55,786 nt of DNA from Gammaproteobacteria bacterium (GTDB taxonomy: Bacteria > Pseudomonadota > Gammaproteobacteria > Xanthomonadales > SZUA-36), in NCBI GenBank assembly GCA_030428105.1, contig JAUIBE010000015.1, positions 1-55,786 on the forward strand, written 5' to 3'. A model generated the notes under the pieces. The model was not told where the DNA came from, made no database searches, and saw only the letters and a list, made by a program, of their open reading frames with translations. The translations under genes and the position numbers were made by a program. Within the stretch, counting starts at the first letter, position 1; each line of letters begins with the position of its first letter. Shown here piece after piece: positions 28,789 through 37,730 of the stretch.

Positions 28789-31008
28789 CTAGTAAAACAA
28801 GTCTCTGCCACCGGTACCGACACTCGCCAGGCCCTTGAGGTTCAGTTCCAGGTAGACGCCATCACGGTCCTCGCCCTCGCGGTTCTTCAGGTAACGGCGG
28901 TAAACGGTGCGAATGGCCCAGCAGCAACTCTCGTACTGGAACCCGGCCTGGGTTTCCAGCAGGTCGTCTTCTTCGAAGGAATAGTTGACCCGGCCCATCA
29001 CCCGCCACTTGGGGCTGAGCGGCCAGGAAGCGCGCACATCGAACTGGTCGACGCGGTCGCGGCGGAAGCGGTATTCAAAGGCGGCGCGCTCGCCATTCTC
29101 GCCGTTGTAGGCGATTCCGAAGCCGGCCAGGTCGAGCTGGTCCTTCTCCCAGTCCCACTGCAATTGCGCGGTGGAGGTAAAGCGGCGAAACGTGCTCAGC
29201 GCAAACTCGGCGATCAGTGGTGACACCGAGTCGTTGGTGACCGGGTTGTCGTCGAGCTGCACCCGCTGGTCTTCAAAATAGAAGATCTGGCCGATGCTCA
29301 GGCGCCACAACTGGTTGCCGTCGCCGGCAGCATAGGTGCGGGTCGTGAGCGCCATGGCCAGTTGGTTGGCGTCGGCCTGGCGGTCGCCGCCGGTAAAGCG
29401 GTTGTTGTTGAACAACTGGCTGAAGCCAAAGGTGAACTCGCCGGTATCAAAGTCGGGCAGATCGTCCTGCTCCTCGTACGGCACGTTCAGGTAGTACAGT
29501 CGCGGCTCCAGGGTCTGGGTGTCGCCGTTGCCCAGCACGCGGTCGAAATACAGGCCGCCGTCCACGCTGAAAATGGGGGTGCCGCGGTCGGGCGAGGTAT
29601 CTTCGCCGGCCTGCGTGTTGTCCAGCTGGTAACGGGTGTCACGGTAGCCTGCGCTGGGCCGAATGAAGCCCCAACTGGCCCATTTTTCCCAGTACAAGTG
29701 GGCGCCGGTATCCAGGCGGGTGCCGGTGACGCCGACATCACGGTCGAAGTTGGTGAGCTCCGAGTCCAGGATCAGGCCAAAGCCATTGGGGCCAAACGGC
29801 TGGTCGAGACGGAAGGCGATACGCGGCAGGCGTCGGTAGGGCTCGTTCTCGGGTGACACCGAGTCATCGATGACCTGGAAGTCATCCACCATCGCCTCGA
29901 AGCTCCAGTGGTTGCCGTAACCGCGCACCACGCCGGCGCTGCGCAGGAACTGGCGCGATGTGGCCACCAGGCTGGCGCCGTAATCCTGGAAGTAATCCTC
30001 GTCACTGACGCGGTCGATGGTGAGGTTGCCGGACCACGAACCGCGCAAGTGGGCGCGGTAGTCGAACAGGTAGTGGTAGCGCTCGTCGCCAGTTTCGTCA
30101 TCATCCGGCATGTAGTCGAACTCGAGTTCACCGCCGCTGCGCTTGGTGAGGAATCGGTATTCACCGGAAAGCATGAAGCCGCGCTGGGTGAAGTAGCGCG
30201 GCTCGATGGTGGCGTCCATGTTGGGCGCGATGTTCCAGTAATACGGCACACCAATCTCGATACCATTGTCATTGGTGTTGCTGAGGCTGGGGAACAGGAA
30301 GCCGCTCTTGCGCCGGTCATCAATCGGAAAAGTGAACCAGGGTGCGTACAGGATCGGCACGCCTTTGAACTCCAGCCGCGCGTGGCGCGCTGTGCCATAG
30401 CCATCGCCATGGTGAAACTCCATCTGCTCGGCCTTGATCTCCCAGTCGGGTACTTCGCCGGGGCAGGTCGTGAAGTCCAGGTTGGAAAGCACCGAGCGCT
30501 GGCCCGGAAGCAACTCCATGGTTTCCGCGCTGCCGTTGGCGCTGGAACCGGCCAGGCCGTAGTTGATGCCTTCAAAGCGGCCGGTTTCGCTCGCGAAGCT
30601 GTATTCCGCATGGTCGGCGTTGATCCACACCTGCGCATCGCTGTAGCGCAAGGCTTCGGGCATGATCACCGTTTCGCCTTCCGGGCTGAACTGCAGGTAG
30701 TCGGTGGTCAGCCGCTGGTCGGCGCGGATGATCTCGACATCGCCGCGCGCTTCGCTCTGCGCGGTCTTGCTGGCGTCCATCTGCTGGGCATACATCACCA
30801 GCGGGGATGATTCGCGCTCGGGGGTGGAAAGCTTGAACGAGCTGAGCGCCGGGTCGGGGCAAACCGCCGCAACCGGCGCATGTTCCTGCGCCAGCACCGA
30901 TCCTGTCGTGGCCACCGCCAACGCGACACAAGTCACCGCCAGTTTGATGAACTGGGCAGGGCGAATGCGGCGCAGGGCGGGGTGATGTTGGCTGGGGTGG
31001 TGGCTCAC
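28789..31008 (-). CDS. lptD: LPS-assembly outer-membrane protein LptD
   Basis: A 739-residue outer-membrane beta-barrel that inserts lipopolysaccharide into the outer leaflet. It has a signal peptide (GSVLAQ, about residue 41), an N-terminal jellyroll (YAQQMDASKTAQSEARGDVEI, about 73-200) and a large barrel with many alternating aromatic strands. Cys residues at about 50, 188 and in the C-terminal ESCCWAIRTVYRR pair fit the family's disulfide arrangement. It precedes surA and pdxA in the standard order. Confidence 0.95.
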   Translation of the reverse strand: MSHHPSQHHPALRRIRPAQFIKLAVTCVALAVATTGSVLAQEHAPVAAVCPDPALSSFKLSTPERESSPLVMYAQQMDASKTAQSEARGDVEIIRADQRLTTDYLQFSPEGETVIMPEALRYSDAQVWINADHAEYSFASETGRFEGINYGLAGSSANGSAETMELLPGQRSVLSNLDFTTCPGEVPDWEIKAEQMEFHHGDGYGTARHARLEFKGVPILYAPWFTFPIDDRRKSGFLFPSLSNTNDNGIEIGVPYYWNIAPNMDATIEPRYFTQRGFMLSGEYRFLTKRSGGELEFDYMPDDDETGDERYHYLFDYRAHLRGSWSGNLTIDRVSDEDYFQDYGASLVATSRQFLRSAGVVRGYGNHWSFEAMVDDFQVIDDSVSPENEPYRRLPRIAFRLDQPFGPNGFGLILDSELTNFDRDVGVTGTRLDTGAHLYWEKWASWGFIRPSAGYRDTRYQLDNTQAGEDTSPDRGTPIFSVDGGLYFDRVLGNGDTQTLEPRLYYLNVPYEEQDDLPDFDTGEFTFGFSQLFNNNRFTGGDRQADANQLAMALTTRTYAAGDGNQLWRLSIGQIFYFEDQRVQLDDNPVTNDSVSPLIAEFALSTFRRFTSTAQLQWDWEKDQLDLAGFGIAYNGENGERAAFEYRFRRDRVDQFDVRASWPLSPKWRVMGRVNYSFEEDDLLETQAGFQYESCCWAIRTVYRRYLKNREGEDRDGVYLELNLKGLASVGTGGRDLFY

Positions 31009-31023
31009 GGCGGGGCTAAACTG

Positions 31024-32142
31024 TCACAGTTCCGCCGCCGGTGCAACGCCTTCATCATCGCAATCCTGGTCCAGCCATTCGCGGCGCTGTTCAGCAGGCA
31101 GTTGTGACTGCTGCCTGGCCCGTTCGCGGAAGCGTTGCATGTCTTCGCCCGCCTGGCGGTACAGCGCCTGGAACGCGCAGCTTCCACCTTCGTAGGTATC
31201 AATCAAGGCGAATCGCGCATTGTTCGGCGCCTGGCCGAACCAACCGCCGAAATAATCATGGCCTTGCCAGCGTTGCGCTACCAGTTCTTGGTACTCGCCG
31301 GTCAGCGCCTGGATGGCCGCGGCTTTTTCCTGCCTGCGGGTCTCGACGTTTTCCGATGACTGGTAGATCTGCTGCAAGGACTCGCGGGTACGGCCCAACA
31401 GGGCATTGAACTCGGCCCGGGCCACGCCGACGTCTTTCCAGCGTTGCAGCGTTTCATCTTCGCCGCGGGCGGTGAGCCAGCGCTCCACGCCAACTTCCTC
31501 CACGAACGATGCGTAGGATTCGTTGAAGTTCGCATCCCCCTTGACGTACAGATCCTGGTGGGCCAGCTCGTGAAACAGGTAGGCGGCCAGCTGGGTGTCG
31601 GAGTGGCGCCACATGGTGTCGAGCAATGGATCCTTGAACCAGCCCAGGGTGGAGTAGGCGATGGCGGGTGAGATGGCCACGTCCAGGCCTTCCGCGGCGA
31701 GCTTGCCCGCGTAGCGTTCGGCATCGGCCTTGTCGAAGTAGCCGCGGTAGGGCACGCAGCCCGACACCGGGAAGCACCAGGTCTTGGCTTCCAGCGAGAA
31801 CTCCGGCGCCGCCACCACGTTCCACACCACGGCCTCGCTGTCGGTGCGAACAAACTCGCTGTAGCTGCCATTGTCTGGCAGGCCGAGGTCGTCGCGGGCA
31901 AAGGCCATGATCTGTTGCGAAAGGCGCAGCTTTTCAAGCACAGCTTCGTCTTCATCGCCCTCGGCAATGGCCTCGTCCACGGGCCGCCGGGCGTGCATCA
32001 GGCTGAGGTGTCCCGAGGCGGCTTGCCAGTAGTAACCGGGGCTGGCGCAGCCGCTGATGTGGGCGACGATGATGGCGCCTGCAAGCAGCGCCGCCAACGC
32101 GGCGCCGAGGCGCATGATGATCTTCGGGAGGTTCGCTTTCAT
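31024..32142 (-). CDS. Putative lipoprotein aminopeptidase (HELAH zinc peptidase, PF10023-like)
   Basis: A 372-residue putative zinc aminopeptidase. The N-terminal membrane segment ends in the lipobox ISGC (Cys near residue 31), followed by SPGYYWQAASGHL, a typical start of this family. The metal site is LFHELAHQ with a downstream Glu in NESYASFVEEVG. A disulfide is possible in WCFPVSGCVPYRGYF. The start at 32142 is chosen because a GGGGCGG-type site precedes it and it gives a normal signal; the frame is open further upstream without support. It is 15 bases before lptD and probably in the same transcript. Confidence 0.82.
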   Translation of the reverse strand: MKANLPKIIMRLGAALAALLAGAIIVAHISGCASPGYYWQAASGHLSLMHARRPVDEAIAEGDEDEAVLEKLRLSQQIMAFARDDLGLPDNGSYSEFVRTDSEAVVWNVVAAPEFSLEAKTWCFPVSGCVPYRGYFDKADAERYAGKLAAEGLDVAISPAIAYSTLGWFKDPLLDTMWRHSDTQLAAYLFHELAHQDLYVKGDANFNESYASFVEEVGVERWLTARGEDETLQRWKDVGVARAEFNALLGRTRESLQQIYQSSENVETRRQEKAAAIQALTGEYQELVAQRWQGHDYFGGWFGQAPNNARFALIDTYEGGSCAFQALYRQAGEDMQRFRERARQQSQLPAEQRREWLDQDCDDEGVAPAAEL

Positions 32143-32176
32143 GTCCGCCCCTGAGACTATCAGAAGCGGCGCAAAT

Positions 32177-32695
32177 TCAGTTGGTGCGGGTAAATACCTG
32201 GTGGTTGCCCGGCTTCCAGGTCGCGCCACCGTCCTCGGTGTATTCCATGCGCGATTCGAATGAGTTCTCCTGCACGTTATAGCGGGTAAAGCGTAACTGG
32301 CCTTCGCCGCCCGACTGGGTCTCAAACGGCTGGGTGTAGCGTGTTTCGCCGCCCAGCGGGCCGGTCATCACCCACAGGCGCCCATCCTTGGCCACTGAGA
32401 CCATCTCGATCTCCTGTTTCGCTTCGTTGATGTAAAACAGCAGCCCCGAGCGCATGTCCAGCGCCGGGATTTCGCTGACCCCGGAAACCACTCGGTCTTC
32501 AACCACCCACTCGAAGTGGTAAATGCCTTCGGCGCTGTTGGCCACGCTGCCGTCCTCGTTAAGGAACTCGGTGGTAACTGTCCATTCGCCGATGGCGGAG
32601 CGAAGTTGCTGCACTGAATCTTCCAGCGCGGCGCTGCTTTCATCCGCCGGCGCCCAGGTCGGGAGGAGGAGTAATAACGCTACGATGATGCGCAT
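32177..32695 (-). CDS. Secreted DUF1579-like lipocalin-type protein
   Basis: A 172-residue protein with a signal peptide (MRIIVALLLLLPTWAPA) and a predicted all-beta body: IGEWTVTTEFLNEDGSVANSAEG, YHFEWVVEDRVVSGVSEI, EIEMVSVAKDGRLWVMTG, LRFTRYNVQENSFESRMEYTEDGGATWKPGN. This pattern resembles DUF1579 and similar small lipocalin-like proteins; the ligand is unknown. CGGAGAA precedes the ATG at 32695. It is the first gene of the leftward run that continues into lptD, and is divergent from msrB. Confidence 0.72.
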   Translation of the reverse strand: MRIIVALLLLLPTWAPADESSAALEDSVQQLRSAIGEWTVTTEFLNEDGSVANSAEGIYHFEWVVEDRVVSGVSEIPALDMRSGLLFYINEAKQEIEMVSVAKDGRLWVMTGPLGGETRYTQPFETQSGGEGQLRFTRYNVQENSFESRMEYTEDGGATWKPGNHQVFTRTN

Positions 32696-32814
32696 GATGT
32701 TCTCCGTTCTGTGGGTTGTTGCTGCCTCTACGGATTTTTTCACCATTCGGGCTTCAGGGTGCATCGCCCTGTCCCCATATAACAAACTGTCCATCACAAG
32801 TTGGGAGGTTCGCT

Positions 32815-33210
32815 GTGGAAAAGGTTAACAAGTCAGAAGCGGAATGGCGTGAATCCCTCACCGATGAACAGTTCCGCGTAACCCGCCAGGCCGGCACCGA
32901 GCGGCCGTTCAGCGGCGAATACGAGGATCACTGGGATGCCGGGCGTTATGCCTGCGTTTGCTGCGGCCATCGCCTGTTTGGTTCGGGCAGCAAGTTCAAT
33001 GCCGGTTGCGGTTGGCCGAGCTTTCATTCCGAGCTGGATGATGCTGACATTGTGCAGCGTCCCGACCACAGCCACGGCATGTCCCGCATCGAGCTTTTGT
33101 GCCCAAAGTGCGATGCGCACCTGGGCCACATTTTTCCCGATGGGCCGCCGCCAACTGGCATGCGTTATTGCATCAACTCCGCTTCGCTGGAGTTCCTCGA
33201 AGATGAGTAG
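32815..33210 (+). CDS. msrB: Peptide-methionine (R)-S-oxide reductase MsrB
   Basis: A 131-residue enzyme that reduces methionine-R-sulfoxide in proteins. It shows zinc-binding pairs CVCC and CPKC, the substrate-site stretch NAGCGWPSFHSEL, HLGHIFPDGPPPTGMRYCIN with catalytic Cys in RYC, and SASLEF. The start is a GTG at 32815 with GGGAGG seven bases upstream. There is no signal peptide, so it is cytosolic. The stop TAG is the first three bases of a TAGGAGC string like that opening the REP elements. Confidence 0.95.
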   Translation: MEKVNKSEAEWRESLTDEQFRVTRQAGTERPFSGEYEDHWDAGRYACVCCGHRLFGSGSKFNAGCGWPSFHSELDDADIVQRPDHSHGMSRIELLCPKCDAHLGHIFPDGPPPTGMRYCINSASLEFLEDE

Positions 33211-33212
33211 GA

Positions 33213-33283
33213 GCAGCGCAGGCTTCAATTGCAGGTACGGCTTTCGGCTCTTGGAAAGAAGTGCCTGCAATTGGCCGCTGCGC
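33213..33283 (+). repeat. P4-type hairpin of the GGA-loop element family, without P2/P3
   Basis: CAATTGCAGG (33226-33235) pairs with CCTGCAATTG (33264-33273) around the same interior (TACGGCTTTCGG...GGAAAGAAGTG) as P4 of copies 1 and 5. Relative to those, one T-A pair has become A-T on both sides. It lies right behind msrB, beside a GTAGGAGC REP and copy 4. Confidence 0.7.
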
Positions 33284-33308
33284 GTGCCCTCGCCGCGATG
33301 GGTGCACG

Positions 33309-33337
33309 GTAGGAGTGGCGCCTCGCCGCGAACATGG
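33309..33337 (+). repeat. REP-like palindrome (GTAGGAGC type)
   Basis: GTAGGAGTGGCGCCTCGCCG then CGAACATGG; this is the plus-strand counterpart of 3561-3588, with one G-U-type change. Its end touches the outer arm of copy 4. Confidence 0.6.
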
Positions 33338-33443
33338 CCGCGGGAGGGGTGCTCCTTCCACGACACGCATAAACCCGTCCATGGGGCTCCTAAATTACGT
33401 CCCTGTAATTTAGGGTCGCGGAAGAAGCACCCCATCCCGCGGC
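33337..33443 (-). repeat. Multi-hairpin GGA-loop element, copy 4 (minus orientation)
   Basis: On the minus strand the outer arms GCCGCGGGATGGGGTGCTTC... (33443 side) and their complement (33337 side) pair, with one bulge and two G-U. P2 is CCTAAATTAC-AGGGAC-GTAATTTAGG, with a compensatory change in the second pair. P3 is CCC-ATGGAC-GGG, replacing TAC/GTA of other copies. It sits between the convergent msrB and sodium-dependent transporter genes. Confidence 0.8.
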
Positions 33444-33486
33444 CCGGGAAAGCCGTGCCAGTGTGGCCATGTTCGCGGCGGGGTTG

Positions 33487-34827
33487 TTAGATCACACCGG
33501 TTGTGGTGAGGACAAAGCTGACGAGGATGGCGAGCAGCGCCGCCGGGACTACCCAGCGGATCCAGAAGACCAGCCAGGCGGTGGTGCGGTCGCCCAGGCC
33601 GAAGGAAACCTGGGCGTGGAGTACCGCCTTGCCCATCCCCCAGCCGATGCCGATAACCGCCATCAGGCAGCCAAACATGAACATCCCGGAGCCGAAAACA
33701 GTGTCCAGGGTGCCAATAATTTGCGGGTTGTAGGCGATAGGCAGCATCACTGCCAACAAGGCGATGCCAATGCTCCATATCCACTGGCTGCGGCCAAACT
33801 TTTCACCGCTGAAATCCGCCAGCGCACCGACGATGGTTTCAAAGGCGGCCATGATGGTGAGCAGGGCAACCAGCGCCCAGGCAGCGAGGAACGGCCCGGC
33901 CAGCCAGCGGCCACCGGGCATGGCATTGAACAGCTCTGGCAGGGTGTTGAACAGCAAGCCGGGCCCGGCGGCCATGTCGAGGCCGAAGACCAGCACCGCG
34001 GGCACGACAAACATCGAGGCGACCAGCGCCGCGCCGGTGTCGATCAGGCCGGTTGCAGCGGCGGTGGGGAACAGCTTCTCATCCTTGCGCAGGTAGCTGC
34101 CGTACATCACCCCTACTGCACCGGATATACCGATCGAGAAACACGCCTGGCCCATGGCGGCGAACCAGGTTTCAGGGCCGGCCTGGGAAAAATCGGGCTT
34201 CAGGAAATCCAGCAGTTTAGGAATGGCGCCGTCAAGATTGAGCGCGACAAAGACCATGTAAATCGCGACTACGCCAAAGATCGGCATCAGGATGGAGTTC
34301 ATTGCCTCGATGCCGCGCTTGAGCCCGCGGTGCACCATCCACAGGCAGAACAGGGTCAGCGCGGCGCCCCACAGGTACTGCACGCCGTTGTTGCCGAGTC
34401 CAGCCTGGTAGGCCGCCATGGTGTCGTCGTGAAAGCCCTGGGTCAGCGCAAACCATGCGCTCCACAGGATGTTGCCCACCACGATGCAGTAATAACTCAG
34501 CGCCATGAAAATGGTGAACAGCGCAATCAGTCCCAGCGGGATGCCAAGCTTGCCGCCAAAGGCCGAGCGGAAGGCGTTGACCGGACCGGCCTGGCTGGCG
34601 CGTCCCAGCGACCACTCCGCGATCAGCGCGGGAACAGCCAGTAGCAGCACGAACACCAGGTACACCAGCAGGAAAGCGCTGCCCCCGTTCTGGCCCATGG
34701 TGTAGGGAAAACGCCAGACGTTGCCGACACCGACGGCAAACGCCGCCATCGCCAGCAGGGTGGTCAGCCTGGAACTGAACTGGGAGCGCGCTTGCTTGCC
34801 ACTTTCACCTTCGCTGAAAACCGGCAT
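33487..34827 (-). CDS. Sodium-dependent transporter (NSS/SNF family)
   Basis: A 446-residue inner-membrane symporter of the neurotransmitter:sodium symporter family (LeuT-like). It shows AAFAVGVGNVWRFPYTMGQNGGSAFLLVYLVFVLLLAVPALIAEW at the N-terminus (unwound TM1 with the sodium site) and TM6-8 segments (FFSIGISGAVGVMYGSYL-like). About 11 hydrophobic segments fit prokaryotic NSS members. The substrate is probably an amino acid. AAGGAAC precedes the ATG at 34827. It is divergent from the VOC gene. Confidence 0.9.
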   Translation of the reverse strand: MPVFSEGESGKQARSQFSSRLTTLLAMAAFAVGVGNVWRFPYTMGQNGGSAFLLVYLVFVLLLAVPALIAEWSLGRASQAGPVNAFRSAFGGKLGIPLGLIALFTIFMALSYYCIVVGNILWSAWFALTQGFHDDTMAAYQAGLGNNGVQYLWGAALTLFCLWMVHRGLKRGIEAMNSILMPIFGVVAIYMVFVALNLDGAIPKLLDFLKPDFSQAGPETWFAAMGQACFSIGISGAVGVMYGSYLRKDEKLFPTAAATGLIDTGAALVASMFVVPAVLVFGLDMAAGPGLLFNTLPELFNAMPGGRWLAGPFLAAWALVALLTIMAAFETIVGALADFSGEKFGRSQWIWSIGIALLAVMLPIAYNPQIIGTLDTVFGSGMFMFGCLMAVIGIGWGMGKAVLHAQVSFGLGDRTTAWLVFWIRWVVPAALLAILVSFVLTTTGVI

Positions 34828-34888
34828 AATTGAACAGTTCCTTGGCCAAAAGCAGCCCACAGTCTAGCTGCACAGGGGTGCAAATAAC

Positions 34889-35305
34889 ATGAGCCGTTCC
34901 AATCCGTTTCATCTCGCGATCGTGGTAGACGACCTGGCCGCTGCGCGCGCCTTCTACGGCGATATCCTTCGCTGTCCGGAAGGACGTAGTTCGGATCACT
35001 GGGTGGATTTCAACTTCTTCGGCCATCAGCTCGTCTGTCACCTGGGCGATGTAGGACAGGGTGTTCACAACCCGGTTGATGGCGAGGCAGTGCCGGTGCC
35101 GCACTACGGCATGGTCTCGTCAATGGACGAGTGGAAAGCCCTGCGCGATCGCCTGGTCGATGCCGGCACCGAGTTCATTATCGAGCCTGGCATTCGTTTC
35201 GAGGGCCAGGTGGGCGAGCAGGCCACCATGTTCCTGCGCGACCCGGCAGGCAACCACCTGGAGTTCAAGGCCATGCGCAACCCGGAAAACCTGTTCGCGC
35301 CGTGA
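34889..35305 (+). CDS. VOC-family (glyoxalase/bleomycin-resistance fold) protein
   Basis: A 138-residue protein with two vicinal-oxygen-chelate modules: FHLAIVVDDLAAARAFYGDILRCPEGRSSDHWVDFNFFGHQLVCHL, and a second ending ATMFLRDPAGNHLEFKAM. The metal ligands expected at His8, His42-47 and Glu (LEFK) are present, so it may be an active metal-dependent dioxygenase or lyase; the substrate is unknown. Its stop overlaps the GTG start of the next gene (GTGA), so the two are translationally coupled. Confidence 0.85.
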   Translation: MSRSNPFHLAIVVDDLAAARAFYGDILRCPEGRSSDHWVDFNFFGHQLVCHLGDVGQGVHNPVDGEAVPVPHYGMVSSMDEWKALRDRLVDAGTEFIIEPGIRFEGQVGEQATMFLRDPAGNHLEFKAMRNPENLFAP

Positions 35306-35616
35306 TCAAGGTTTACGAGAACTTTGACATCACCCGGGTCGGGGCGATGCAGTCGATCCTCGAATCCAACGGCATCCCCACCTACATCAAGAACTATTAC
35401 TCCTCCGGCGCGCTGGGCGAGATTCCGTTCGTGGAAATCTGCCCGCAGCTTTTTGTCCTGGAAGACCGCGATGAGGCGCGTGCCAAGCAGTTGCTGCAGG
35501 TGGACTTGCCGGATGAAAACCAGGCTTCAGACTGGGTTTGTCCGGAATGTGGTATCGAAATGGAAGGCCAGTTCCAGAGTTGCTGGAAATGCGGCATGCA
35601 CAGGGACGATGAATAG
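35302..35616 (+). CDS. DUF2007 protein with C-terminal zinc ribbon
   Basis: A 104-residue protein from a GTG overlapping the VOC stop. Residues 1-70 (IKVYENFDITRVGAMQSILESNGIPTYIKN...FVLEDRDEARAKQLL) match the DUF2007 'putative prokaryotic signal transducing protein' fold. Residues 78-100 hold two CxxC pairs (CPEC, CWKC) forming a small zinc ribbon. The function is unknown; coupling to the VOC enzyme suggests a shared role. It is followed by repeat copy 5. Confidence 0.85.
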   Translation: MIKVYENFDITRVGAMQSILESNGIPTYIKNYYSSGALGEIPFVEICPQLFVLEDRDEARAKQLLQVDLPDENQASDWVCPECGIEMEGQFQSCWKCGMHRDDE

Positions 35617-35654
35617 ATGAGGAAGGTGGCCCGTTGCGGTCGGGCGTACCGGAG

Positions 35655-35824
35655 GCAGGTGGGTCAGGGCCCTTCCCAAACCTTAAATTAGAGGACGTAA
35701 TTTAAGAGCTACAGGGATGTATAGCGAAGGCTTCATTTGCAGGTACGGCTTTCGGCCTTTGGAAAGAAGTGCCTGCAAATGGCCGTCTCGCGTGCGTGTT
35801 TGGGAAGGGCCCTGACCCGCCTGC
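35655..35824 (+). repeat. Multi-hairpin GGA-loop element, copy 5 (with optional P4)
   Basis: Outer arms 35655-35681 and 35798-35824 (GCAGGTGGGTCAGGGCCCTT... and complement) pair over 27 positions with a single G-U. The core (35682 to about 35797) is nearly identical to that of copy 1: P2 with loop AGGAC, P3 TAC-AGGGAT-GTA, P4 CATTTGCAGG (35734-35743) with CCTGCAAATG (35772-35781). The outer arms share no sequence with copy 1. It lies between the convergent DUF2007 and LplT-PlsC genes. Confidence 0.8.
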
Positions 35825-35842
35825 CCAATGCATAGAGTTCGT

Positions 35843-37723
35843 TCAGCGATCTTCACCCCTTAATCGCAGCACCTCTTCACGCAACCTTTCTGCGGTCACC
35901 TCTTCGGGCGGAATCGCTGGCCCGATTCGTAACTCGATTTTTGCCCACAACTTGTACGGCCGGCGCTTGTAGAGCTTGTCGCGGCGGCTGAACAGGGAGC
36001 CCCAGAGGTTGCACAGTGCCATTGGCACCACCGGCACCGGTTGCTCGGTGATGATCTTGTCGATGCCGGGTTTGAATGCCGCCACCTCGCCGTCGCGGGT
36101 GATGGCGCCTTCGGGGAAAATGCCCAGCACATCGCCATCGGCCAGCACCTCGTGGATGCGCTGGAATGCGTTTTCCAGGCACTCCGGGTCTTCCTTGCGC
36201 CCGGCAATCGGGATGGCCTTGCTGGTGCGGAAAATGAAGTTCAGCACCGGGATCTTGAAGATCTTGTAGTACATCACGAAGCGCACCGGGCGCCGCACCA
36301 TGCCGCCCAAGATCAGTGGGTCGACGAAGCTCACGTGGTTGCAGGCCAGGATGACCGGGCCATCCCTCGGGATGTGATCAGCGCCACGCACGCGAACCCG
36401 GTAGAACAGGTGAATCAGCAGCCACACCAGGAACCGCATCAGGAATTCCGGCACCAGGGTGAAAATGTAGATGGCGACGATCGCGTTGAGAATCGCGGTG
36501 AGCAGGAAGAGCTGTGGGATGGAAAGTCCGGCGCTGCCCAGCACCAGCATCGCCATCAAGGATGCCACCACCATGAACAGGGCATTGAGAATGTTCAGCC
36601 CGGCGATGACGCGCGAGCGGTGGTTGGGGTGCGAGCGCGACTGCACCAGTGCATACAAGGGCACGGTGTAGAAGCCGCCGAATACGCCGATCAGCACCAG
36701 GTCGATGGCAATGCGCAGGCTGCCCGGCGTGCTGAAAAATTGCATCGCGCTCACGTCCACGCCGGGTGTTGCCGGCGAGGCGAAGTACAGGTCAATGCCG
36801 AAGGCGGTCAGCCCGAAAGCGCCCAGCGGCACCAGGCCTATTTCCACCTGCCCGCCGGAAAGCTTCTCGCACAGCAATGAGCCGGTGCTGATGCCGATGA
36901 TGAACAGGCCCAGCAGGGCCGACATCAGGTTTTCATCGCCACCCAGCACGTTCTGGCTGAAGCTGGGCACCTGCACCAGGAAAATGGTGCCGAAAAACCA
37001 GAACCAGGAAATACCCAGCACCGAGTTCAGCACGGTGTTGTTCTGGTTAAGGAATTTAAGGTTGCGCAGGGTTTCGCGCGGGATGTTCCAGCTGATATTC
37101 AGCTCCGGGTCGGCCGCGGCGGCCTGCGGAATCCGCCGGCTGTACCAGTAACCCAGCAAGGCGATTCCCAAGCCCGTCACGCAAACCCAGTAGGGCCAGG
37201 AGACCTCGATGCCGGCCAGTTGTGGCCCGGCAATGGTGCCCAGCAGGATGGCCACGAAGGTTCCCATTTCCACCAGCGCGTTGCCGCCCACCAGTTCATG
37301 CTCTTCCAACACCTGCGGCAGGATGCCGTACTTGATCGGGCCGAAGATCGTGCTCTGCAGGCCCAGCAAAAACAGCACGCCCAGCAGGGTGGGGATGCTG
37401 CCGAAGTAAAAACCAATCGTGGCCAGCAACATGATGGCCACTTCCAGCAGCTTGACCCGGCGGATCTGCACCGATTTCTCAAACTTGTCGGCAAACTGGC
37501 CGAACAGGGCGGAGAACAGGAAGAACGGCAGGATAAACAGCAGCGCGCTCAGGTTTACCAGTTGATCGGTATTGAGCCCGCCCATGCGCGTCGCCTCAAA
37601 CACCAGCATGGCGGCCAGCGCATTCTTGATGACGTTGTCATTGAAAGCCCCCAGGCCCATGGTCATGAAGAACGGCATGAAACGCCGCTGCTTGAAGAGG
37701 GCGAACTGGGAGCGGCCGGACAT
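35843..37723 (-). CDS. LplT-like MFS flippase fused to PlsC-type acyltransferase
   Basis: A 626-residue inner-membrane fusion. Residues 1-405 are an MFS transporter of the lysophospholipid flippase (LplT) type (FFMTMGLGAFNDNVIKNALAAMLVF, GPIKYGILPQVL). Residues about 425-620 are a 1-acyl-glycerophosphate acyltransferase with NHVSFVD (HX4D motif) and FPEGAITRDGE. In E. coli LplT and Aas re-import and re-acylate lysophospholipids; here the acyl-ACP synthetase domain that often follows is missing, so the acyl donor would be acyl-ACP or acyl-CoA made elsewhere. It is 7 bases downstream of the nucleoside transporter gene on the same strand. Confidence 0.9.
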   Translation of the reverse strand: MSGRSQFALFKQRRFMPFFMTMGLGAFNDNVIKNALAAMLVFEATRMGGLNTDQLVNLSALLFILPFFLFSALFGQFADKFEKSVQIRRVKLLEVAIMLLATIGFYFGSIPTLLGVLFLLGLQSTIFGPIKYGILPQVLEEHELVGGNALVEMGTFVAILLGTIAGPQLAGIEVSWPYWVCVTGLGIALLGYWYSRRIPQAAAADPELNISWNIPRETLRNLKFLNQNNTVLNSVLGISWFWFFGTIFLVQVPSFSQNVLGGDENLMSALLGLFIIGISTGSLLCEKLSGGQVEIGLVPLGAFGLTAFGIDLYFASPATPGVDVSAMQFFSTPGSLRIAIDLVLIGVFGGFYTVPLYALVQSRSHPNHRSRVIAGLNILNALFMVVASLMAMLVLGSAGLSIPQLFLLTAILNAIVAIYIFTLVPEFLMRFLVWLLIHLFYRVRVRGADHIPRDGPVILACNHVSFVDPLILGGMVRRPVRFVMYYKIFKIPVLNFIFRTSKAIPIAGRKEDPECLENAFQRIHEVLADGDVLGIFPEGAITRDGEVAAFKPGIDKIITEQPVPVVPMALCNLWGSLFSRRDKLYKRRPYKLWAKIELRIGPAIPPEEVTAERLREEVLRLRGEDR

Positions 37724-37730
37724 GGCCTGC

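Noticed and set aside
26371-31008. Unusual order in the lptD-surA-pdxA-rsmA-apaG-apaH region
   Set aside because: This is the standard gammaproteobacterial arrangement and needs no special explanation.
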